From Bacteroidia bacterium (GTDB lineage Bacteria > Bacteroidota > Bacteroidia > Cytophagales > Cyclobacteriaceae), in contig JAUIKU010000014.1 of NCBI GenBank assembly GCA_030430675.1, positions 1 to 43,189 on the forward strand: a DNA stretch of 43,189 bases, written 5' to 3'. Shown here piece after piece: positions 8,105-16,274 of this stretch. The notes beneath the pieces are model-generated. The model searched no databases. It was given only the letters and a program-made list of their open reading frames with translations, and was not told the origin of the DNA. Each line of letters opens with the position of its first letter. The first letter of the stretch is position 1. The position numbers and the translations under genes were made by a program.

Positions 8105-8731
8105 ATGGATAGGAGAGAAGCTATTTTATCACTGACTTCGGTACTGGGCTATACTGTTACCCCTGCCAGTATCATTACGCTTTCAGGGGCTTGCCAGGGA
8201 CAAAAGCCAGGAGTATCCTGGAGTCCGGAATTCTTTCAGCAGAAAGGTGCTGCTATTGTAGAGAAGCTGGGAGAAACTATATTGCCTCATACAGACACCC
8301 CTGGTTCCATGGATGTGGGTGCTCATATTTTTGTCGACCGGTTCCTGCATAGTGTGGCCAACCAGTCAGACCAGGAAAAATGCCGCAAAGGACTGGAGAA
8401 GTGGCAGGCCGATTATGAACAGCGTCAGGGAAAGCCCTTGTTTCAGGCATCCGCTGATGATATGCAGGAAGAATTAAATCATCTGTTTGGAGTAGACCAG
8501 GCGCAACAACGTCGGATTTCCGAACTGATTGCCGGTGATGCGCCGTCGGATTCCGGACAGGCCTCGCAGTATTTCATTTATTCATTCTTGATGATTTTCA
8601 AAAGATTGTTGATGTTGGGATATTATGCCTCCGAGCAGGTAGGTGAGAATGTACTATCATACCTGCCGGTGCCAGGAAGGTATGATGGCTGTATTCCTGC
8701 AGAAGAGGTGGGCCACGCCTGGGCGCTGTAA
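8105..8731 (+). CDS. Gluconate 2-dehydrogenase subunit 3 family protein (small subunit of the GMC dehydrogenase)
   Basis: The protein has 208 residues. The N-terminus (MDRREAILSLTSVLGYTVTP) is a short Tat-like leader, weaker than the consensus SRRxFLK. The family is recognised by ILPHTDTPGSMDVGAHIFVDRF (residues 58-79) and the C-terminal LLMLGYYASEQVGENVL and PVPGRYDGCIP segments. Small subunits of this family carry the Tat signal for the cofactor-loaded GMC partner and stabilise it. The 2-bp spacing from the GMC gene makes a two-gene unit. No cytochrome c gene lies beside the pair, unlike the classical three-subunit enzyme. Confidence 0.86.
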   Translation: MDRREAILSLTSVLGYTVTPASIITLSGACQGQKPGVSWSPEFFQQKGAAIVEKLGETILPHTDTPGSMDVGAHIFVDRFLHSVANQSDQEKCRKGLEKWQADYEQRQGKPLFQASADDMQEELNHLFGVDQAQQRRISELIAGDAPSDSGQASQYFIYSFLMIFKRLLMLGYYASEQVGENVLSYLPVPGRYDGCIPAEEVGHAWAL

Positions 8732-8737
8732 ACAATT

Positions 8738-8898
8738 GGTGAGTTGGTAAGTTGGTGCTGATAAGATCTTTCTCTTTATCAACCTGACATCCACTTCACT
8801 CCACACAAGTGAATTCACACGCACACCCACACCTGCGTGCCGTCAAGCAAACTTCACACTTCAAACTCAAACTCACACTCAAACTCCCACTCAATCTC
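8738..8898. repeat. Low-complexity intergenic tracts (GTGAGTTG and ACTCAAACTC types)
   Basis: Between the small-subunit gene and GH97, bases 8738-8757 read ggtgagttggtaagttggtg. Bases 8851-8898 are a run of ACTCAAACTC/CACACT-like units on the plus strand. The intervening 8791-8840 is CA-rich. Related short tracts occur at 13003-13032 and 18735-18763, in either orientation relative to the genes. The region has no coding potential that I can support. Their role is unknown. Confidence 0.6.
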
Positions 8899-8966
8899 GT
8901 GATAGTTCATGACGGTTCTGTACTACCGGCTGATTAGGTTGCGTGATGGCGATCAACAGAAATTTC

Positions 8967-10904
8967 ATGAAGTTGAAATATTGCAATATAGCATTGATAA
9001 TTACATTGTTATGGGTATCCTGTAAACCAATGGTAAAAGAAAGCAGCTGGAGTTTATCTTCACCGGATAACAACATCCTGATGGAAATACAACTAGACCA
9101 GGGAAGGCTCTGTTACATTGTAAGGTCTGATGACCAAACTGTACTGGACCGGTCTGCACTAGGGGTCATTAGAAATGATGCTGATCTCAGTCAGGGTTTA
9201 TCGTTTCTGGATAAATCCGAGGTAAGTGAAATCAATCAGGAGGTAACTTTTTTAACCGGAAAGCAACTGCAGTTAACTGTTTCCGGTAATGCTCAGAGTT
9301 TTAGGTTTGCCAATCCACAGGGTCAGGTATTGCAGTTGGAGGTCCGGGCATTTAATGATGGCCTGGCCATGAGATATGTATTTCCGGAGCAAACAGAGGC
9401 CCTGGTAAACCTTCAGCATGACCTTACGGAGTTCACTTTGCCGCTTAAATCCAAAGCCTGGCTGCAACCGTATGACAGGGTTACTACCTATAGCCCGGCC
9501 TACGAGTGGTATTTTAAGAACAATATAGCGGTAGGGACTGAGAGTGATTTTGGTAATGGCTGGTGCATGCCGGCCCTGTTTAATACCGGCGATTCCTGGT
9601 TGTTGATAAGCGAAGCGGGAATAGACGGCAGTTATGCGGGTACACATCTCGACAATGAACCCGGAAGCAATGTTTATACTGTTAGATGGCCTGAGACAGA
9701 TGAAGCCAAGGGGCTGGGAGATACAAGCCCTTCCGGTACAATGCCCTGGCAGACCAGTTGGAAAGTAATGATCGTAGGTGATTTAAATACTGTTGTCAAC
9801 TCCGACCTGGTGAAACTGGTGAGTCCCAAAAACAGGATATCACAAACCTCCTGGATAAGACCGGGCAGGGTCTCCTGGAGTTGGTTGTCCGATCATTCAA
9901 GTCCCCGTGACTTTTCCAAGTTAAAGCGGTTCGTTGATCTGGCAGCTGATATGAATTGGGAATACTCGCTGGTCGATGCTAACTGGGACCAGATGGAAGG
10001 TGGCAGCCTTGAGGAATTGGTGGAGTACGCTAAACAAAGAGAGGTAGGCATCCTTATGTGGTATAATTCCGGAGGTCCGCACAATGAGGTAACTGAAGCA
10101 CCCAGAGATATGGTCAGCAATGCCTCATCCAGAAGACAGGAGTTCCGCAGATTGCAAAAACTGGGTGTGAAAGGGGTAAAAGTGGATTTTTTTCAAAGTG
10201 ACAAGCAGATCATGATGGCCCTGTACCAGGAAATTCTGGAAGATGCCGTAGCTTTTGAAATCATGGTAAATTTCCACGGTTGCACCATACCCAGGGGATG
10301 GTCCCGGACCTATCCTAACCTGCTGACCATGGAGAGTGTTCGGGGAGGAGAGTGTTATAGTTTTGACGAGTCTTATGCGGCCAGGGCTCCGGAGTTGAAT
10401 ACCATTTTGCCATTTACCAGGAATGTAATTGGCTCCATGGACTATACACCCGTTATATTCAACGACTTTGTTACCCCCCATTTGACCAGCTATGCCCATG
10501 AGCTGGCGCTATCGGTAGTTTTCGAGTCAGGATGGCTGCATTTTGGCGACAACATAGCGGCCTACCAGTCACTAGGTGCTATAGAAAAAGATTTCCTGCG
10601 GAACATTCCAGTGACCTGGGACCGGGTAGAATTAATACAGGGGACGCCTGGAAAGGAGGTAATCCTGGCCCGACAAAAGGATGATACCTGGTATATCGCA
10701 GGAATAAATGGAGAGAACCAGTCCAAGTCATGGGAGATCGATCTGGACAGGTTTAAGGGTGAATTTGCCGCCAAAATTGTTGATGGTGGCACTCGCGATG
10801 AAATGGTCTCCACCAGTGAACCAGTCACCGGAAATATCAGTATAGACGTTTTACCCTACGGTGGGTTTGCCATGAAACTGTTTCCTGCTGAAAATCAGCC
10901 GTAG
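8967..10904 (+). CDS. Glycoside hydrolase family 97 lipoprotein (alpha-glucosidase/alpha-galactosidase type)
   Basis: From the ATG at 8967 the protein has 645 residues with a lipoprotein signal peptide (lipobox LWVSC). Earlier in-frame starts are GTG 8943 and ATG 8946, which would bury the leader. The N-terminal beta-sandwich begins at WSLSSPDNN. The TIM barrel contains GRVSWSWLSDHSSP, VDANWDQ, GVKVDFFQSDKQ and the TMESVRGGE region. The all-beta C-terminus ends in VLPYGGFAMKLFP. The Asp in VKVDFF (about residue 407) sits where retaining GH97 enzymes have their nucleophile; inverting SusB-type members lack it. An alpha-galactosidase-like retaining enzyme is therefore favoured. It is anchored in the periplasm or outer membrane and would release hexoses from alpha-linked oligosaccharides. 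Confidence 0.9.
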   Translation: MKLKYCNIALIITLLWVSCKPMVKESSWSLSSPDNNILMEIQLDQGRLCYIVRSDDQTVLDRSALGVIRNDADLSQGLSFLDKSEVSEINQEVTFLTGKQLQLTVSGNAQSFRFANPQGQVLQLEVRAFNDGLAMRYVFPEQTEALVNLQHDLTEFTLPLKSKAWLQPYDRVTTYSPAYEWYFKNNIAVGTESDFGNGWCMPALFNTGDSWLLISEAGIDGSYAGTHLDNEPGSNVYTVRWPETDEAKGLGDTSPSGTMPWQTSWKVMIVGDLNTVVNSDLVKLVSPKNRISQTSWIRPGRVSWSWLSDHSSPRDFSKLKRFVDLAADMNWEYSLVDANWDQMEGGSLEELVEYAKQREVGILMWYNSGGPHNEVTEAPRDMVSNASSRRQEFRRLQKLGVKGVKVDFFQSDKQIMMALYQEILEDAVAFEIMVNFHGCTIPRGWSRTYPNLLTMESVRGGECYSFDESYAARAPELNTILPFTRNVIGSMDYTPVIFNDFVTPHLTSYAHELALSVVFESGWLHFGDNIAAYQSLGAIEKDFLRNIPVTWDRVELIQGTPGKEVILARQKDDTWYIAGINGENQSKSWEIDLDRFKGEFAAKIVDGGTRDEMVSTSEPVTGNISIDVLPYGGFAMKLFPAENQP

Positions 10905-11016
10905 TATTAATGGGGTCAACCGGTCTCAAACCAGAACCTAAGGTATTTGGGATATTAGCAGAAAAGTTGACAAATTAGTGGGAAGTCTGTTTCTTTTAAG
11001 GTTCAAACACTTGGAT

Positions 11017-11862
11017 ATGCGCGTATTATTAATTTGCTTTTTACTGGGCCTGACAATACCCGGATTCTCTCAAACACTCACGGTAAGGGCCGTGATCAAT
11101 CGCATGATTGAAGACCAGCAAACTCCCATTCAAAAAGGTTCGGTAGATACCCTGATCGTGGGAAGATGGAACCAGGAGGTAAGGGGCATTGCCACCTCAT
11201 TTATGGCCACCTTCGATGTAATTAAGCGGGCAAACCGGCAGGGCCTGAACCTGGTACTGACCCATGAGCCAACCTTCTATAATCATCTGGACAACCGGGA
11301 TACCTATGGTGCGCAGGACCCGGTAGTGCTGGAGAAACTGCGTTATATCGAAGAAAACGACATGGTGATATTTCGTTACCACGATCTGCCCCATCAGGCT
11401 CAGGAAGATATGATTAACGCCGGCCTGGTGGAAAAACTGGGCTGGCAGGGATTTGAGATGGAGAACATGATTTTCCAGTCTCCATTTAACACCCTGGGAA
11501 CGCTTTCCGAATTTTTAAAAGAGCATTTTGAAGCCTCAACCATAAGGGTAGTGGGGGATCCTGATATGAGTATTACCACCATCGGGATCCTGCCGGGAGC
11601 CTACGGACCACAGGCCCAGGTGGAAGCCTACAAAAACCACCGGATTGACGTATTAATTGTGGGAGAATCCCGTGAGTGGGAAACCATTGAATATGCCAGG
11701 GACGCCATGGAAATGGGTGGGAAAACAGCTTTGATTGTGCTGGGCCATGCGGATTCCGAAGAACCGGGAATGGAATTTGTAGCCAACTGGCTGGAGCAAT
11801 TGATTCCGGAAGTTCCGGTGCAATTTGTGCCTGCTGGAAATCCATTATGGGGGCCGGAGTGA
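11017..11862 (+). CDS. Secreted Nif3-like dinuclear metal-centre protein
   Basis: The chosen start gives 281 residues and a clean signal peptide ending GFSQ; a GTG start at 10978 would add 13 residues ahead of it. The Nif3/YbgI fold is recognised by VLTHEPTFYNH (metal His residues), FRYHDLPHQ, the central GILPGAYGP loop, LIVGESREWE, and the C-terminal GHADSEE. The last corresponds to the H-x3-E metal pair of the family. Canonical Nif3 proteins are cytoplasmic and their function is unresolved, sometimes linked to GTP cyclohydrolase I-like activity. A secreted version in a sugar-catabolism region is a distinct subgroup. It lies on the same strand as GH97 and the nucleoside hydrolase, with gaps of 112 and 86 bp. 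Confidence 0.82.
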   Translation: MRVLLICFLLGLTIPGFSQTLTVRAVINRMIEDQQTPIQKGSVDTLIVGRWNQEVRGIATSFMATFDVIKRANRQGLNLVLTHEPTFYNHLDNRDTYGAQDPVVLEKLRYIEENDMVIFRYHDLPHQAQEDMINAGLVEKLGWQGFEMENMIFQSPFNTLGTLSEFLKEHFEASTIRVVGDPDMSITTIGILPGAYGPQAQVEAYKNHRIDVLIVGESREWETIEYARDAMEMGGKTALIVLGHADSEEPGMEFVANWLEQLIPEVPVQFVPAGNPLWGPE

Positions 11863-11884
11863 AATAGTAGCAAGAGGAACAGCA

Positions 11885-11898
11885 CCGATAGCTATCGG
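11885..11898. repeat. Perfect 14-bp palindrome CCGATAGCTATCGG
   Basis: The sequence CCGATAGCTATCGG reads identically on both strands and lies in the 86-bp gap between the Nif3-like and nucleoside hydrolase genes. I found no second exact copy in the window. It could be one unit of a genome-wide iterated palindrome, a protein binding site, or a small RNA hairpin in the intercistronic mRNA. There is no T-run after it, so a terminator is unlikely. Confidence 0.6.
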
Positions 11899-11948
11899 GA
11901 GAGCATACAGGCATAGCAGGAGAGTGGGTTTTGATAATCAGAAATTAA

Positions 11949-12983
11949 ATGATTGCACGGTTTTTTAAAGTTATACCCATCTTTGGGACGCTGCTGATTT
12001 TAGGGGGTAATCCCGTTCTGGGGCAGCAACCTGTAAAGGTTATTTTCGATACCGATATGGGATCGGATTGTGATGATGTAGGAGCTTTGGCACTACTGCA
12101 TGCTTATACCGATATGGAGGAAGCAGAAGTTATTGCCTGCATCTACAGTTCAGGGAAGATCCGGTATGGTGTGGGAATAATAGATGCCATTAATACCTAT
12201 TACCACCGGCCGGATATACCCATTGGTGCGGACCATGGAAATGAGGTAGGTGACCCGGTAGATAAAATGGGCGCCGAAAAATTGGCCGCAAAGCAGGATT
12301 TGTACGGACATTCTGTCGTCACCAATGATGACGTCCCTGATCAGTCCTTACTATTAAGACAGTTACTGGCCGAACAGCCGGACGGTAGTGTGGTATATCT
12401 TACCGTGGGCCATACCAAAGGGCTGTATGATCTCATGAATTCCGAACCCGACCAGTATTCACCCTTGAACGGTAAGCAGTTGATAAATAGGAAATTAATC
12501 CGGTGGATAGCTTTAGGCGCTTTAAGTGCTCACGATGGTGGCAAGGATTGGAATTTTTACTTCAATGGTTCGGCTCCGTATACCAAATATTTAGTGGAAA
12601 ATATACCAACGGATATTTATTATATTTCAGCGGGCACTGACGTGATGACAGGTGCCAGCCTGGCCAGTTTGTCCAAGGGGACAATCGTACGGGATGCCTA
12701 TGAAAGCTGGCTATCATGGTATGATGGCCGGACATTGGCAGACCAAAGGCCCAGCTGGGATTTGGTTGGCGTTTACTATGCTATTAAAGGTGAAGGAGAC
12801 TTCCTTAAGAACACCGGCGAAGGAAATTTGGCATTCGATGTTGAAAACGGATGTCTCTGGCAGCCAGGTGTTCGAAAGGGCCCAAAGCAGTATTATATTG
12901 AACAAAAACCTGGCACTGACAAATCATTTGCTGACTACCTGAATGCATTGATTTCCAAACAACCGGGCTTAACAGACTATTGA
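11949..12983 (+). CDS. Secreted nucleoside hydrolase (inosine-uridine preferring family)
   Basis: The protein has 344 residues with a signal peptide ending near VLGQQ (about residue 26). The family hallmark VIFDTDMGSDCDDVGAL (from about residue 31) contains the Asp cluster that binds Ca2+ and the ribose hydroxyls. Later segments SVVYLTVGHTKGLYDL and WNFYFNGSAPYTKYLVEN fit the family fold, where Asn and Asp near the N-F-x-x-N region complete the site. Such enzymes hydrolyse N-glycosidic bonds of nucleosides; secreted Bacteroidota forms may act on other glycosides. Context with DeoC and a PfkB kinase downstream suggests salvage of a pentose or deoxypentose. Confidence 0.85.
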   Translation: MIARFFKVIPIFGTLLILGGNPVLGQQPVKVIFDTDMGSDCDDVGALALLHAYTDMEEAEVIACIYSSGKIRYGVGIIDAINTYYHRPDIPIGADHGNEVGDPVDKMGAEKLAAKQDLYGHSVVTNDDVPDQSLLLRQLLAEQPDGSVVYLTVGHTKGLYDLMNSEPDQYSPLNGKQLINRKLIRWIALGALSAHDGGKDWNFYFNGSAPYTKYLVENIPTDIYYISAGTDVMTGASLASLSKGTIVRDAYESWLSWYDGRTLADQRPSWDLVGVYYAIKGEGDFLKNTGEGNLAFDVENGCLWQPGVRKGPKQYYIEQKPGTDKSFADYLNALISKQPGLTDY

Positions 12984-13002
12984 ATCAACATCTAACCAAC
13001 GC

Positions 13003-13032
13003 ACTAAATCACTAACTCACCAAATCACTAAA
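13003..13032. repeat. Low-complexity tract CACTAAATCACTAACTCACC type
   Basis: This stretch, just before the Gfo/Idh/MocA start codon, consists of imperfect CACTAAAT/ACTCACC units. It resembles the tracts at 8738-8898 and 18735-18763. It leaves no room for a normal ribosome-binding site, as is usual in Bacteroidota. Confidence 0.5.
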
Positions 13033-13035
13033 TGT

Positions 13036-14316
13036 ATGAAACGACGGAAATTTATTAAGAAAACCAGTGTTACCCTGTCGGCCTTGCCATTCCTGCCGGC
13101 TTTGCAGCGTACAGAGAAGTACAAGCTAGCACTGATAGGATGTGGCTGGTGGGGCAATAATATTCTGGCAGAAGCCATAAAATACGGCAATTGTAAAGTA
13201 GTGGGTTTATGTGATGTAGATCAACAGGCCTTGTTGAGTACCCAGGAAAAAGTAAAACAACTTAATGGGGACCGGCCCAAAACCTATGGTGATTACCGGG
13301 AACTGATACAAAAGGAGAAACCGGAGATAGCCATCATTGGCACCCCTGATCACTGGCATGCGCTTCCGGCCATTGAGGCCATTAAAAGTGGATCCCATGT
13401 TTATCTTGAGAAACCTATTGGGCATACCATCGGTGAGGGACAGGCTATTTTGAAGGCAGCACGAGATTACGACCGGGTGGTACAGGTGGGAACCCATCGC
13501 AGGGTATCTCCACATAACATAGCTGCTATGGATTTCCTGAAGCAGGGAAAAGCGGGAGAGATTAGCCAGGTGAAGGCCTTTATCCATTACAATCAACAAC
13601 CGGGAACGCCCGTTCCCAACCAGGAGCCGCCGGAAGGGCTGGACTGGGATATGTGGGTAGGTCCGGCTGCCTATCAGGAGTATAATCCCAAGATACATCC
13701 CAAGGGATTCAGGCAGTTTCTCAATTTCGCTAACGGTACTACCGGTGACTGGGGTATTCACTGGTTCGACCAGGTATTGTGGTGGACCGAAGAAAAATAT
13801 CCAAAGGCGGTGTATTCTACCGGCAATCGCTTTGTAAAAGAGGACAACACCGATGCCCCTGATACCCAGATGGCCAATTTTGATTTTGAATCCTTTGCAC
13901 TGACCTGGGAGCTTCGCCTTTGCGCACCTGGCGCAAATACCGAGCACAACGTGGGGTGTTATTTTTACGGTACCCAAGGTACGCTGCACCTGGGCTGGCT
14001 GGATGGCTGGACCTTCTATCCGGCGGGGAAGAATAAGGAGATCATTAATTTCCCGGCTACCTTGCATGACCCTGATAAACAGAACATCAGGGAGTTATGG
14101 GCTGATTTCATGAAGTCAATCGATAACCAAACCCGGCCGGCATGTGATATAGAAAAAGGGCATTTGGCTACTAATATGAGTTTACTGGCCATGCTTTCCT
14201 ACAAGGCCGGCCGCAGTGTTGCCTGGGATGGGGAAAAAGAAGTTATTTTGAACGATCCGGAGGCCAATAAAATGCTGCGCAGGGAATATCGCGGTGAATG
14301 GGAATATCCGGTTTGA
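13036..14316 (+). CDS. Tat-exported Gfo/Idh/MocA family oxidoreductase
   Basis: The protein has 426 residues. The N-terminus MKRRKFIKKTSVTLSALPFLPAL is a twin-arginine leader. A Rossmann domain follows with LALIGCGWWGNN, then TPDHWHALPAIEAIKSGSHV and the family EKP motif (YLEKPIGHT). The C-terminal half carries GDWGIHWFDQVLWW and GTQGTLHLGWLDGW, typical of periplasmic Bacteroidota/Planctomycetota members. These keep a tightly bound NAD(P) and are implicated in glycoside oxidation or isomerisation chemistry. It is paralogous to the protein encoded at 27779-29092, sharing GWWG, the THWHAL-like segment and the ADWGIH-like segment. Substrate is unknown. It heads a tight group with deoC and the PfkB kinase (56-bp gap to deoC). 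Confidence 0.88.
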   Translation: MKRRKFIKKTSVTLSALPFLPALQRTEKYKLALIGCGWWGNNILAEAIKYGNCKVVGLCDVDQQALLSTQEKVKQLNGDRPKTYGDYRELIQKEKPEIAIIGTPDHWHALPAIEAIKSGSHVYLEKPIGHTIGEGQAILKAARDYDRVVQVGTHRRVSPHNIAAMDFLKQGKAGEISQVKAFIHYNQQPGTPVPNQEPPEGLDWDMWVGPAAYQEYNPKIHPKGFRQFLNFANGTTGDWGIHWFDQVLWWTEEKYPKAVYSTGNRFVKEDNTDAPDTQMANFDFESFALTWELRLCAPGANTEHNVGCYFYGTQGTLHLGWLDGWTFYPAGKNKEIINFPATLHDPDKQNIRELWADFMKSIDNQTRPACDIEKGHLATNMSLLAMLSYKAGRSVAWDGEKEVILNDPEANKMLRREYRGEWEYPV

Positions 14317-14372
14317 GTGAAAGAGTAGAGGTATAGAAAATAAAGTAAAACCTAAACAAAGAGATAAAATTT

Positions 14373-15128
14373 ATGAGTAAAGTATCAGCGTTGGCTAAAA
14401 TGATAGACCACAGTTTGCTACACCCCACCATGACCGATGAGGATCTGAAAAAGGGCTGTGATATCGCCAAGGAATATAACGTGGCCTCGGTTTGTATAAA
14501 ACCCTACGCCATTCCACTGGCAGTGGAAGCGTTGGAAGGCTCGGAGGTATTGGTAGGCACGGTAATCGGTTTTCCTCAGGGGAACTCGACCATTGAGATC
14601 AAGGTGGCCGAAACCAAAAAAGCCTGCGAGGACGGAGCCACGGAAATTGATATGGTAGTAAATATTGGAAAAGTACTGCAGGAGCACTGGGAGTATGTGG
14701 AGCGGGAAATTAAAGCGGTTTGTGAAACTACACATTCCCACAACGCTATTTTGAAAGTGATTTTTGAGAATGACTTTCTACCGGATGATTCCTATAAGAT
14801 CATGCTGTGCAGGATTTGCTCCGCGGTTGGGGTGGACTTTGTTAAAACTTCTACCGGCTACGGATTTGTAAAGGGTGATGATGGCAAGTATTCCTACCAG
14901 GGTGCCACCCACCACGATCTTAAATTGATGAGAGAACATGCTGCGGATGTGGTTCAGGTAAAAGCGGCAGGTGGAGTCAGGACACTGGATGATTTGCTGG
15001 CCGTTAAGGCGCTGGGTGTGACCCGGGTAGGGGCAACTGCCACTATTGCCATGTTGGAGGAGGCCAAACAGCGTTTTGAAGGAGGTTCCGATAAAGAGAT
15101 TCCCACCGAGGATACTGCGGGTTACTGA
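14373..15128 (+). CDS. deoC: Deoxyribose-phosphate aldolase
   Basis: The 251-residue class I aldolase has all family landmarks: MIDHSLLHP near the N-terminus, VCIKPY, GTVIGFPQGN, EIDMVVNIG, the Schiff-base Lys158 in FVKTSTGYG, and the second active-site Lys197 in VKAAGGVRT. It cleaves 2-deoxyribose 5-phosphate to acetaldehyde and glyceraldehyde 3-phosphate; family members can also act on related sugar phosphates. The stop codon overlaps the kinase start by one base (TGATG), implying translational coupling. With the adjacent kinase and the secreted nucleoside hydrolase it could form a deoxyribose route. An A-rich leader precedes the ATG. Confidence 0.9.
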   Translation: MSKVSALAKMIDHSLLHPTMTDEDLKKGCDIAKEYNVASVCIKPYAIPLAVEALEGSEVLVGTVIGFPQGNSTIEIKVAETKKACEDGATEIDMVVNIGKVLQEHWEYVEREIKAVCETTHSHNAILKVIFENDFLPDDSYKIMLCRICSAVGVDFVKTSTGYGFVKGDDGKYSYQGATHHDLKLMREHAADVVQVKAAGGVRTLDDLLAVKALGVTRVGATATIAMLEEAKQRFEGGSDKEIPTEDTAGY

Positions 15129-16252
15129 TGCACACAGAATTACTGAAAGAGACCATCAGTGCTACCTTGCGGGGAATAACGCAAGTCTCCGGGGAGCATT
15201 ATGCCATTATTGGCCTTGACGGTTTTATTGACAAAATACAACGACCGGTAAAAACCCAGGGTGACAGTGGCAGCAGTTATTATTCTTCTCTGGAGGGTTT
15301 TGGCCAGAGGATAAAGGATGCCGCAGATCAGAGTGCGCAGATAGAACTGCATACCGTCACGGTAAAACTGGGTGGTAATGCACCCATCTTTGCCAATGCG
15401 CTGGCAGCGCTGGGGATAGACAATACCTGCCTGGGTACTTTTGGCAAACCCCAGATCCATCCGGTATTCAGCAAGATGAATGATAGGTGTGATATTCTTT
15501 CCCTGGGAAATGCCGCGGAAACCAATGCGCTGGAATTCGATGACGGCAAGCTGATCTTGTCAGAACTATCTGCCTTTGCCGAACTCGATTGGGAACGGGT
15601 AAAGACCCAGTTGGATTTGAATCACCTGGCTAAACTGGCAGCAAAGGCTTCATTGATTGGATTGGTGGATTGGTGCAACCTGCCCCATGCCAGCGATATA
15701 TGGTCGGGATTTTATCGAGACATTGTACAACCCAATGTTGATCAACAACCCAGGTTTTTCTTCGATCTGGCCGATCCATCAAAGAAAACTTCCTCACAAG
15801 TCAACCAGGTCATCAGTATTATCAATCAGTTTGCGCAGTCGGGAAAGGTTACCCTGGGATTGAATGAAAATGAATGTTTGCAGTTGTGTCGATTCCTGGG
15901 GCTGGAGGTGAATATCACTGATGAAAATGAAAGATTGCTAAAAATGGGAAGACTGCTGTTTGATTTTATGACCATCGATCAGTTGGTAATCCATCCCCTG
16001 GATGGATGCTTTTTATTTACTGACACCGACAGTCACTACTTGCCAGGCAGGGTGGTGGTTCACCCTGAGGTATCCACCGGAGGAGGCGATAATTTCAATT
16101 CGGGTTTTTGTTTTGGATTGCTCCACGGATTCGACCGATTACCAGCAATGGTGCTGGCAATGGCCGGCTCAGGGGCCTATGTACAAAATGGCGGCAGTCC
16201 CAGCAGTCAGGAGCTCGTTGATTACCTAAGACAATGGTTGAGCGAGTTATAA
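15128..16252 (+). CDS. PfkB-family carbohydrate kinase
   Basis: The 374-residue ribokinase-like protein has GLDGFIDKI near the N-terminus, LGGNAPIFANALAALG as the substrate-side glycine-rich segment, and the ATP/anion-hole signature STGGGDNFNSGF with the catalytic base Asp321. It is longer than ordinary ribokinases (about 310 residues) and starts with an extra 25 residues. One-base overlap with deoC suggests that it makes the phosphorylated substrate of the aldolase, for example 2-deoxyribose 5-phosphate, but specificity cannot be read from motifs. No leader; cytoplasmic. Confidence 0.85.
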   Translation: MHTELLKETISATLRGITQVSGEHYAIIGLDGFIDKIQRPVKTQGDSGSSYYSSLEGFGQRIKDAADQSAQIELHTVTVKLGGNAPIFANALAALGIDNTCLGTFGKPQIHPVFSKMNDRCDILSLGNAAETNALEFDDGKLILSELSAFAELDWERVKTQLDLNHLAKLAAKASLIGLVDWCNLPHASDIWSGFYRDIVQPNVDQQPRFFFDLADPSKKTSSQVNQVISIINQFAQSGKVTLGLNENECLQLCRFLGLEVNITDENERLLKMGRLLFDFMTIDQLVIHPLDGCFLFTDTDSHYLPGRVVVHPEVSTGGGDNFNSGFCFGLLHGFDRLPAMVLAMAGSGAYVQNGGSPSSQELVDYLRQWLSEL

Positions 16253-16274
16253 GTTAACGAAAAAGTATTAGTCG

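Noticed and set aside
13207-14067. Long open frame (286 codons) on the minus strand
   Set aside because: It lies wholly inside the well-supported Gfo/Idh/MocA gene on the plus strand and shows no recognisable domain; a shadow frame.
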